From Candidatus Rokuibacteriota bacterium (lineage in GTDB: Bacteria > Methylomirabilota > Methylomirabilia > Rokubacteriales > CSP1-6): DNA of 7,318 nucleotides. Shown piece after piece: positions 1 through 4,900 of the stretch. The notes below the pieces were generated by a model that worked only from the letters and a program-made list of their open reading frames with translations, ran no database searches and was not told the origin of the DNA. Location: the NCBI GenBank assembly GCA_016177555.1, contig JACOVB010000490.1:1-7318 (forward strand), given 5' to 3'. Each line of letters begins with the position of its first letter. The stretch's first letter is position 1. The translations under genes were made by a program, and so were the position numbers.

Positions 1-779
1 ACCACGGTGTAGTCGCCCGCCGGGACGCGCTCTCCGTCGATGGCCGCGATGGCGTTCTGCGCCGCCTCGACGCCGGCCTCGTCGGTGAAGTGGTCGAGCC
101 GGATGCCCGTGGACCCGCCCGAGCCCTTGGCGTCGTACGCCTCCACCATGGCGGTGACGAATCCCATCATGAGCGTGGACTCGTCCGTCTGGGCCTCACG
201 CAGATGGGTTGAGGCGATGGCCATGCGCTCCTGGAGGATGGTGACATCGCCTCCCACGATGAATCCGAGGCGGCGGAGGCCGGCGTCGCCTCCGGCGAGG
301 CCTGCCAGCCGGGAGGAGGCGAGGAAGGCGCCGAGGGCGCCGCCGAGGACCTTCCACCCGGCCTCCACCAGCTGCGCGTCGCCGATGTCGAGGAGCGCGG
401 GGTCATGGTAACCGCGGAGCGCGCGCCTCTCGGGGCCTGGCTTCGGCAGCGACACGAACTCGGGATCGTGGACCGCGCCCCGCCGCGCCTTGTCGAGCGC
501 CCGCTCCACGCCCGCCTGCGAGAGGTCGCTCGGCTCCGAGCCGAAACCGATGGCGATGCCGTCGGCCGTGTCGAAGGCGACCTGCAGGCCGAGCCCATAC
601 GCCTCGCTGGACTTGGGTTCCTCCACGCCGTTGCAGGGGATGTGCGACGTGTAGTTCAGGCGCGCGAGGAGCGTGCGGTTGGCCGCCGCGAACGCCTCGA
701 CCTCGCGCACGCCGGGTTGCGCTGACACCAGGGCGAGCGCGTCGGCCACCGCCCTTCGCAATTCCTCGGTGGTCGGCAC
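1..779 (-). CDS. tldE: TldE/PmbA-family protein, N-terminal part (cut by left edge)
   Basis: This is the non-catalytic partner of the TldD/TldE heterodimer, a cytoplasmic metalloprotease known in E. coli for microcin B17 maturation and CcdA turnover. 259 complete codons are visible and the C-terminal part lies beyond the window; E. coli PmbA is about 450 residues. The reading frame begins MPTTEELRRAVADAL at a GTG only 5 nt after the tldD stop. A GGGAGG lies 12 nt upstream of the GTG, inside the end of tldD. Visible family traits are an early stretch resembling the usual N-terminal alpha/beta domain (YGLGLQVAFDTADGIAIGFG near residues 61-80), a central GYHDPALLDIGD segment (about 123-134), DESTLMMGF (about 199-207), and a last visible segment, GERVPAGDYTV, that in the family leads into the C-terminal domain. 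No HExxxH is seen, as expected for TldE. The assignment rests on these patterns plus adjacency to a clear tldD. Confidence 0.85.
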   Translation of the reverse strand, partial: MPTTEELRRAVADALALVSAQPGVREVEAFAAANRTLLARLNYTSHIPCNGVEEPKSSEAYGLGLQVAFDTADGIAIGFGSEPSDLSQAGVERALDKARRGAVHDPEFVSLPKPGPERRALRGYHDPALLDIGDAQLVEAGWKVLGGALGAFLASSRLAGLAGGDAGLRRLGFIVGGDVTILQERMAIASTHLREAQTDESTLMMGFVTAMVEAYDAKGSGGSTGIRLDHFTDEAGVEAAQNAIAAIDGERVPAGDYTV

Positions 780-784
780 CCTTC

Positions 785-2353
785 TCAGCGGCCTCCCGTG
801 AGGATGGCGCGGCTCCGCATGGTGGGCCCGCCGTTGCCCAGCTTCTTGGTCTGCATGGGCTGGCCCTTGCCGCAGTTGGGGATCGGGTAGAGGCGGAAGT
901 CCGCACCCACGGCGTCCACGTTCATCAGGTAGGTCTTGGTGTCGGCCATGATCCCACCGTCGCGGTAGAGCCGGCCGAGCTGGCCGTTGCGGATCTCGTA
1001 CACCTTGCGGGCCGAGATGCGGAAGTTCTCGCGGCTCTCGGCGATGGACGGGGTCTTGTGGCCCACGAGGTAGTAGCCGTGGTCCACCTCGCTGATGATG
1101 TCGGCCGGATCGCGGTCGCCCGCGCCGAAGACGGTGCTGGACATGCGGATGAGCGGGACGAGGGAGGCGTCGGTGGCCTTCCAGTGCCCGTTGGGGCTGC
1201 CGCCGAAGATGGCGGCGGTCTGGCGGCTGTTCATGAAGCCCGTGAAGACGCCCTCCTCGATGTGGACCACCCGCCGGGCCGGCGTGCCCTCGTGATCGTA
1301 CGCATAGTGCCCGTAGCCGGGCAGCCCCGGGTCGGAGTACGCCGTCACGAGGGGCGAGGCAATCTGCCGGCCGAGCTGATTCCGGTCCAGGTCGCGGAGG
1401 AGCCAGGAGCGGCCCGCGTAGGCCGTCTCCATCTTGAGCCCGCGGTCCAGCTCCATCGGGTGGCCGATGATCTCGTGAGAGACGAGGGTGTTGAAATGCG
1501 GGTCGGTCACCACGGTGACCTCGCGGTCGAGCGTGGGGACGGGCGGGGCTGCCGCCAGCTCCGCGCTCTCGCGCGCCATGTCCAGGGCGAAGCGCGGGAA
1601 GGGCGGGAATGGCATCAGCGGATCGTCCACCCCAGAGGTCAGGATCTCCCAGCCGCGCTGGTGCCCGACCACGTCGTAGATCTCCTGGCTGGTGCCGTCC
1701 CCGCCCGCCACGAGATAGCACATGCCCTGGGTCAGGGCGAAGGACTGGTCGATGAGGGCGCCCTCGGAGGAGGCGAAGAGCTCGCGGGCGAGCTGGGTCA
1801 TGGTGGAGATGTAGTTGTAGTGGACATGGGTGTCGGCGGCCGCCACCTGGCGCGACACGTCGGTGGTGAAGCGGACCATCTCGCCGAGGTCCATGGTCCG
1901 CGGGTCCACCTGGAAGACGGCGGGCACCGCGTCGCGCGTGACGCGCACCGGGCAGAGCCGCGTGTCCGCCAAGGCGTCCCCGAGGGGCCCGAACTTCCCC
2001 CGGGCGTCGGCCTTCAAATCCGCGTTCACGAGCGCCCGACCGTGGGCGGACCGGAGAGCCTCCCTCAGGAGGGCCGCGAGCCCGCGCAGGTCCGCCGCGC
2101 CGAGGGCGCGGCCGAAGTAGCCCGGGGCGATCGCGCGGGAGCCCGCCAGCACGCGGACGCCGATCGCAAAGCCGTAGTCGTCCCCCGAGGACTTGGCCGA
2201 CCCGTTCTCCGCGCCGGCCCACTTGCCCTCGGTGATCTCGATCCGGACGTCCGCGTAGGCCAGGCCGGCGAGCCCGCGGGCGTAGACGGTCGCCGCCTCC
2301 TCGGCGAGGGGCGCGATCTGCTCCATGAGATCGGTCCGGATCCTGTGCGGCAT
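785..2353 (-). CDS. tldD: TldD metalloprotease
   Basis: This is the catalytic zinc-protease subunit of the TldD/TldE complex, which in characterised systems threads and cleaves unfolded peptides, including RiPP leader peptides. The protein is 522 residues (E. coli TldD is 481). The metal site is visible: HEIIGH at residues 293-298, an HExxxH motif inside SHEIIGHPMELDRG, and a late cysteine at residue 494 in NCGKGQP, matching the third ligand of the family. I chose the ATG at 2353 (MPHRIRTDL): it has AGGAG 4 nt upstream and leaves a 22-nt gap after moeA. The open frame extends further upstream to 2431, but that would overlap moeA by 56 nt and adds a low-complexity leader. An alternative ATG at 2326 (MEQIAPLAEE) is less well preceded. 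It is cotranscribed with moeA upstream and tldE downstream by spacing. All catalytic residues are present, so it should be active. Confidence 0.93.
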   Translation of the reverse strand: MPHRIRTDLMEQIAPLAEEAATVYARGLAGLAYADVRIEITEGKWAGAENGSAKSSGDDYGFAIGVRVLAGSRAIAPGYFGRALGAADLRGLAALLREALRSAHGRALVNADLKADARGKFGPLGDALADTRLCPVRVTRDAVPAVFQVDPRTMDLGEMVRFTTDVSRQVAAADTHVHYNYISTMTQLARELFASSEGALIDQSFALTQGMCYLVAGGDGTSQEIYDVVGHQRGWEILTSGVDDPLMPFPPFPRFALDMARESAELAAAPPVPTLDREVTVVTDPHFNTLVSHEIIGHPMELDRGLKMETAYAGRSWLLRDLDRNQLGRQIASPLVTAYSDPGLPGYGHYAYDHEGTPARRVVHIEEGVFTGFMNSRQTAAIFGGSPNGHWKATDASLVPLIRMSSTVFGAGDRDPADIISEVDHGYYLVGHKTPSIAESRENFRISARKVYEIRNGQLGRLYRDGGIMADTKTYLMNVDAVGADFRLYPIPNCGKGQPMQTKKLGNGGPTMRSRAILTGGR

Positions 2354-2375
2354 GGCGCTCCTGGTGACCCTGCGC

Positions 2376-3578
2376 TCAGATGAGGCCGAACGGCTCCACG
2401 AGGACGCGCTCGCCCCGCGCCACGTCGCCACGCTCTTCCTCGATGACGATGAAACAGTTGGCCTGGGCCATGGAGGTGAGGATGCCGGAGCCCTGCGGTC
2501 CGGTGGTGCGCACCTCCCAGGCCTCGCCCGTGTAGGTCAGGATGCCGCGCTTGAACTCGCGCCGCCCCGCCTTCTTGCGCAGAGGCTCCGCGGTCACGGC
2601 ATGGAAGCAGGGCGGGAAGAGGTCACGCCGGCCCGCCAGCTTCCAGAGCGCCGGCCGGACGAACAACGCGAAGGTCAGCATGGAGGCCACGGGGTTGCCG
2701 GGCAGCCCGAAGAACTGTGCCGTACCGATGCGTCCCACGGCGAGCGGGCGTCCCGGCTGCATGGCGACCTGCCAGAAGTCGATGCCGCCGGCCTCCTGCA
2801 GCACCGCCTTCACGAGGTCGTGATCTCCCACCGACACTCCGCCCGAGGTGAGCACGATGTCGGCGCCGTGGGCGGCCTCGAGGAGCCGCGCCTGCAGCTC
2901 GTCGAAGAGATCGGGGACCACCCCGTGGTCGATGACCCGGCCGCCGGCGGCCTCCACCGACCCACGGAGAGAGAAGCGGTTGGAATCGTAGATCTGCCCG
3001 GGCTTGCGCGGGCTGCCGGGCTCGGCCACCTCGTCGCCCGTGGACACGATGGCCACGCGGGGGCGTTGCCGCACCGCGAGCTGGGGCAACCCCAGCGAGG
3101 CCGCCACACCGAGCTCCTGGGGGCGGAGGACGGTGCCAGCCCCGAGGACGATCTCGCCCGCCCGCACGTCCTCGCCGCGATACCGGACGTTGGCGCCGCG
3201 GGGGATCGGGCCGACGCTGATCCGGTCTCTCTCGCGCTCCACCACTTCCTGCAGGTACACCGTGTCGGCGCCAGCGGGCATGGGCGCGCCCGTCATGATG
3301 CGGACGGCCTCATCGGGCGCGATGGCGCCGTCGAGGACCGCTCCGGCGGGCAGGTCGGCGACGACCCGGAGCTCGCGGCTGCCGCCGGCGGGCATTTCCG
3401 CGTGGAGGACGGCGTAGCCGTCCACCGCAGAATTGTCGGTGGGCGGGACGTCGATGCCGGCGCGGACGTCCTCGGCGAGCACACGGCCGAGGGCTTCGGG
3501 GAGCGGGACGATCTGGGGCGGCGCGACGGAGGTGACCTGCGCCAGGATGCGCGCCTGGCCCTCCTGGACTGAGATCAT
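2376..3578 (-). CDS. moeA: MoeA, molybdopterin molybdenumtransferase
   Basis: MoeA inserts molybdate into adenylated molybdopterin in the cytoplasm, the last common step of molybdenum cofactor synthesis. The protein is 400 residues (E. coli MoeA is 411) and carries the family blocks in order: PPTDNSAVDGYAV (45-57), IMTGAPMPAGADTV (94-107), STGDEVAEPG (179-188), GQIYDSN (194-200), TSGGVSVGDHD (244-254), MQPGRPLAVG (273-282) and GLPGNPVAS (291-299). The middle blocks form the MoCF/MogA-like domain and the last roughly 80 residues fit the C-terminal beta-barrel domain. The ATG at 3578 is preferred over an in-frame TTG at 3584. No convincing Shine-Dalgarno precedes it; a TATACT ends 6 nt before the ATG, which suggests leaderless transcription. 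It is first in an operon with tldD and tldE and is divergent from the RDD gene. No other cofactor-synthesis gene is in the window. Confidence 0.96.
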   Translation of the reverse strand: MISVQEGQARILAQVTSVAPPQIVPLPEALGRVLAEDVRAGIDVPPTDNSAVDGYAVLHAEMPAGGSRELRVVADLPAGAVLDGAIAPDEAVRIMTGAPMPAGADTVYLQEVVERERDRISVGPIPRGANVRYRGEDVRAGEIVLGAGTVLRPQELGVAASLGLPQLAVRQRPRVAIVSTGDEVAEPGSPRKPGQIYDSNRFSLRGSVEAAGGRVIDHGVVPDLFDELQARLLEAAHGADIVLTSGGVSVGDHDLVKAVLQEAGGIDFWQVAMQPGRPLAVGRIGTAQFFGLPGNPVASMLTFALFVRPALWKLAGRRDLFPPCFHAVTAEPLRKKAGRREFKRGILTYTGEAWEVRTTGPQGSGILTSMAQANCFIVIEEERGDVARGERVLVEPFGLI

Positions 3579-3584
3579 GGCCAA

Positions 3585-3590
3585 AGTATA
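3585..3590 (-). promoter_or_regulatory. -10-like element for moeA-tldD-tldE
   Basis: On the minus strand TATACT (5 of 6 matches to TATAAT) ends 6 nt before the moeA ATG, so initiation would fall at or next to the A of the start codon. I see no -35 hexamer at 16-18 bp spacing and no TG extension, so the call rests on the -10 match, the short intergenic distance and the missing Shine-Dalgarno. Confidence 0.35.
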
Positions 3591-3595
3591 CCTGT

Positions 3596-3603
3596 GCTAC
3601 GAT
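3596..3603 (+). promoter_or_regulatory. Extended -10-like element for the RDD gene
   Basis: The plus strand reads TGTGCTACGAT, which contains the box TACGAT at 3598-3603 (4 of 6 matches to TATAAT). It is preceded by TG plus one base, an extended -10 layout that can work without a -35. The ATG at 3613 lies 9 nt after the box, so the leader would be nil or a few nucleotides. No -35 hexamer is recognisable. The box is only 7 bp from the -10 element facing moeA. Confidence 0.35.
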
Positions 3604-3612
3604 GCGCGCGCG

Positions 3613-4116
3613 ATGCCGGAGTCCTGCTCGGAGTGCGGCTTGCCCGCGGTCGAAGGCACCGAACCTGATGCCGGACCTGCGGAGGCTGGGCCGTCGGGCG
3701 CGGCAGCGCGGCCGGTCGGCTTCTGGCTTCGCGCGGCTGCCGTCGGGATCGACTGGGCCTTCATGGTAGCGGTGCAGGTGGCACTGGGCCTGATGCTTCG
3801 GGTCCTCTGGGGCCGGGCGCCTCAGGGCTCGCGGGTCTTCCAGGCGGCAGGGGTGGCGTTCGAATGGCTGTTCCCCTGCGTCTACTCCGTCCTCTTCCAC
3901 TGGCTCTTCGGCCAGACGATGGGCAAGATCCTGCTCCGGATCCGCGTCGTCGCGGTGGATGGAGGCCCGCTCACGCTCGGCGTCGCCGTGCGTCGGCTCC
4001 TCGCCTGGGTGCTGTCGCTCGCGGCCCTCGGGCTCGGCCACCTGCTGGCTGCTTTTCGTGTCGACAAGCGCGCGCTGCACGATCTGCTGGCGGGGACGCG
4101 CGTCGAGCGCTTGTGA
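3613..4116 (+). CDS. RDD-family membrane protein
   Basis: This is a 167-residue inner-membrane protein of the RDD family, whose cellular role is poorly defined; some members have been linked to ion transport. The diagnostic residues are in place: Arg40 and Asp47 in GFWLRAAAVGIDW and Asp156 in KRALHDLLAGTRV. The family signature FGQTMGKILLRIRVV spans 99-113. Three hydrophobic segments are likely membrane helices, at about 44-65, 77-98 and 128-147. A short cytoplasmic-type N-terminus carries a single CxxC (Cys5, Cys8), then a Pro/Ala/Gly-rich linker. The ATG at 3613 was chosen because an earlier in-frame ATG at 3577 would overlap the start of moeA and add a charged leader with no family match. 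It has no visible Shine-Dalgarno. It stands alone, divergent from moeA, and a functional link to moeA is not evident. Confidence 0.88.
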   Translation: MPESCSECGLPAVEGTEPDAGPAEAGPSGAAARPVGFWLRAAAVGIDWAFMVAVQVALGLMLRVLWGRAPQGSRVFQAAGVAFEWLFPCVYSVLFHWLFGQTMGKILLRIRVVAVDGGPLTLGVAVRRLLAWVLSLAALGLGHLLAAFRVDKRALHDLLAGTRVERL

Positions 4117-4123
4117 CGCGCGT
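4096..4123 (+). terminator. GC hairpin across the stop codon of the RDD gene
   Basis: ACGCGCGT occurs at 4096-4103 and again at 4116-4123. Each copy is its own reverse complement, so the pair can form an 8-bp perfect stem with a 12-nt loop that straddles the TGA at 4114-4116. No T-run follows, so it is not a classic intrinsic terminator. It could be a 3' stabilising stem or a chance product of GC-rich sequence. Confidence 0.3.
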
Positions 4124-4164
4124 GGAATGCTCACCGCGCTTCGCAGGCCCCTCGGGAGGAATCC

Positions 4165-4293
4165 ATGGCCGCTCGCCCCTGCCCCATCTGTCGCGCGCCT
4201 CACCTCGAGCGGACAGTGTCGGGATTTTACCGGACAGGGCAAGCGCGCTGTAACGTCGTGAAACACGGAACATTCTTCGCAAGATTCCCTTGA
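4165..4293 (+). CDS. Possible small cysteine-containing protein, 42 aa
   Basis: This short open frame is not recognised as any family. It has a good ribosome site: GGAGGA at 4155-4160, then 4 nt, then ATG at 4165. The predicted 42-residue product begins MAARPCPICRAPH and has CPIC (Cys6, Cys9), His13, Cys29 and His35. That makes a possible zinc-binding arrangement, though a full second CxxC is missing. Its second half is basic and aromatic (FYRTGQARC, HGTFFARFP). Codon use is GC-rich in the first half and less so afterwards. The TGA stop lies inside the TTGACA of the downstream promoter. In favour are the ribosome site and the cysteine pattern. Against are the short length, the weakening codon bias and the lack of a known homologue. 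It lies 48 nt after the RDD gene and could be cotranscribed with it. Confidence 0.35.
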   Translation: MAARPCPICRAPHLERTVSGFYRTGQARCNVVKHGTFFARFP

Positions 4294-4318
4294 CAGCTTT
4301 GGGTGCCCTCAGTACGGT
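4290..4318 (+). promoter_or_regulatory. Sigma70-type promoter for the RRM gene
   Basis: A perfect -35 hexamer TTGACA (4290-4295) is followed, after a 17-bp spacer, by TACGGT (4313-4318), a weak -10 matching at the first two bases and the last. The surrounding 4211-4325 is less GC-rich than the flanks. Initiation near 4325 would give a leader of about 128 nt before the ATG at 4453. The -35 and spacing are strong; the -10 is the weak point. Confidence 0.55.
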
Positions 4319-4374
4319 TACTTAGCGCGCCGATCGCTCGGGGTCGCGAGTCCTTCGCCGCGCAGTGGTCTCCC

Positions 4375-4389
4375 GGGGCGCTGTGCCCC
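4375..4389 (+). promoter_or_regulatory. Small leader hairpin
   Basis: GGGGC (4375-4379) and GCCCC (4385-4389) can form a 5-bp all-GC stem around the loop GCTGT, in the predicted leader of the RRM gene. No T-run follows, so it is not an attenuator by itself. It may simply help structure the leader, or may be chance in GC-rich DNA. Confidence 0.25.
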
Positions 4390-4419
4390 AGTCGCCGCAG
4401 CTGAGCCGGGAAGAGCGGT

Positions 4420-4450
4420 CGACTCGGTCCTGATCGCGGCAGGAGGGTCG
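4420..4450 (+). promoter_or_regulatory. Hairpin burying the ribosome binding site of the RRM gene
   Basis: The Shine-Dalgarno AGGAGG (4441-4446) sits 6 nt before the ATG at 4453. It lies wholly within the right arm of a predicted stem. TCCTG (4428-4432) pairs with CAGGA (4440-4444) across a 7-nt loop. After a 2-nt bulge (GG, 4426-4427), CGACTC (4420-4425) pairs with GGGTCG (4445-4450) with one G-T wobble. That makes 11 pairs in total. Such a fold would limit translation until melted or rearranged. The pairing is read directly from the sequence; a regulatory role is inferred. Confidence 0.45.
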
Positions 4451-4452
4451 TG

Positions 4453-4788
4453 ATGCCCGCAAAGCTGTTCGTCGGCAATCTCTCGTTCCAGGCCACGGAG
4501 GAAGATCTCCGCGAGCTGTTCCAGCAGGCCGGCACGGTGGAGTCGGTGCGGATCGTGACCGATCAGTTCACCGGGCGGCCGCGGGGCTTCGGCTTCGTCG
4601 AGATGTCCTCCAAGGAAGAGGCGTCCAAGGCGGTCGAGATGCTGAATGGCCGTCTCTTCAGGGACCGCAATCTCGTGGTGGACGAGGCGCGGCCGCAGGC
4701 GCAGCGCGGTGCGGGAGGACCTCGCGGTGACCGCGGGCCCCGTCCTGGCGGCACCGGGGCCGGAGGCGGAGGCGGCTGGAGGCGGTAG
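4453..4788 (+). CDS. Small RRM-domain RNA-binding protein with glycine-rich tail
   Basis: This is a 111-residue protein with a single RNA recognition motif. RNP2 is KLFVGNL (residues 4-10) and RNP1 is RGFGFVEM (44-51). The aromatic residues Phe6, Phe46 and Phe48 are expected to stack on RNA bases. The RRM occupies about residues 3-80. The tail (about 83-111) is rich in Gly, Arg and Pro, with two RG dipeptides, and ends GGGGGWRR. This architecture matches bacterial and cyanobacterial Rbp-type proteins, several of which respond to cold. The exact RNA targets here are unknown. The ATG at 4453 is chosen over the adjacent GTG at 4450 because it gives the better 6-nt spacing from AGGAGG. It appears monocistronic, with its own promoter, a long leader that may occlude the ribosome site, and a strong terminator 26 nt after the stop. 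Confidence 0.93.
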   Translation: MPAKLFVGNLSFQATEEDLRELFQQAGTVESVRIVTDQFTGRPRGFGFVEMSSKEEASKAVEMLNGRLFRDRNLVVDEARPQAQRGAGGPRGDRGPRPGGTGAGGGGGWRR

Positions 4789-4814
4789 AGGCAGACGGAG
4801 GCCGCAGGAACGCG

Positions 4815-4842
4815 ACCCCGGGGCGGAGGCCCCGGGGTTTTT
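4815..4842 (+). terminator. Intrinsic terminator of the RRM gene
   Basis: A perfect 10-bp stem, ACCCCGGGGC (4815-4824) with GCCCCGGGGT (4829-4838), closes a GGAG tetraloop and runs into five T (4838-4842). It starts 26 nt after the TAG stop. Read on the other strand the same stem lacks a T-run on the exit side, so it is not an obvious bidirectional terminator for the convergent polymerase gene. Confidence 0.92.
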
Positions 4843-4900
4843 CCGGCGCATGACAACTCGCCACGTGAGGAGCGCCGGGTTTCGCCAGGCGCGCCGGCGG

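Noticed and set aside
1058..2383. Long open frame on the plus strand opposite tldD (441 codons), and similar frames at 2325-3572, 5573-6925 and minus 4563-6374
   Set aside because: Each lies over a gene with clear family motifs. The predicted products are Arg/Gly/Ala/His-rich low-complexity sequence with no recognisable domain. Strong G/C bias at third codon positions removes stop codons from the shadow frames.
2354..2431. Upstream extension of tldD by 26 codons
   Set aside because: It would overlap moeA by 56 nt and adds a Ser/Arg-rich leader unlike the family; the ATG at 2353 has a ribosome site and a clean 22-nt gap.
3433..3612. Upstream extension of the RDD frame by 60 codons
   Set aside because: This stretch is the antisense of the moeA N-terminus, has no family match, and the RDD domain is complete from 3613.
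4211..4240. Imperfect inverted repeat (TGTCGGG and CCGGACA) as an operator
   Set aside because: The match needs a bulge and lies within the possible small ORF; it is too weak to call in GC-rich sequence.
3310..4266. Minus-strand open frame of 318 codons crossing the RDD gene and moeA
   Set aside because: It is charged low-complexity sequence spanning the real RDD gene and the first part of moeA in a different frame.
4815..4842. Bidirectional terminator between the RRM and polymerase genes
   Set aside because: On the minus strand the stem is followed by GC-rich sequence without a T-run, so only plus-strand function is supported.
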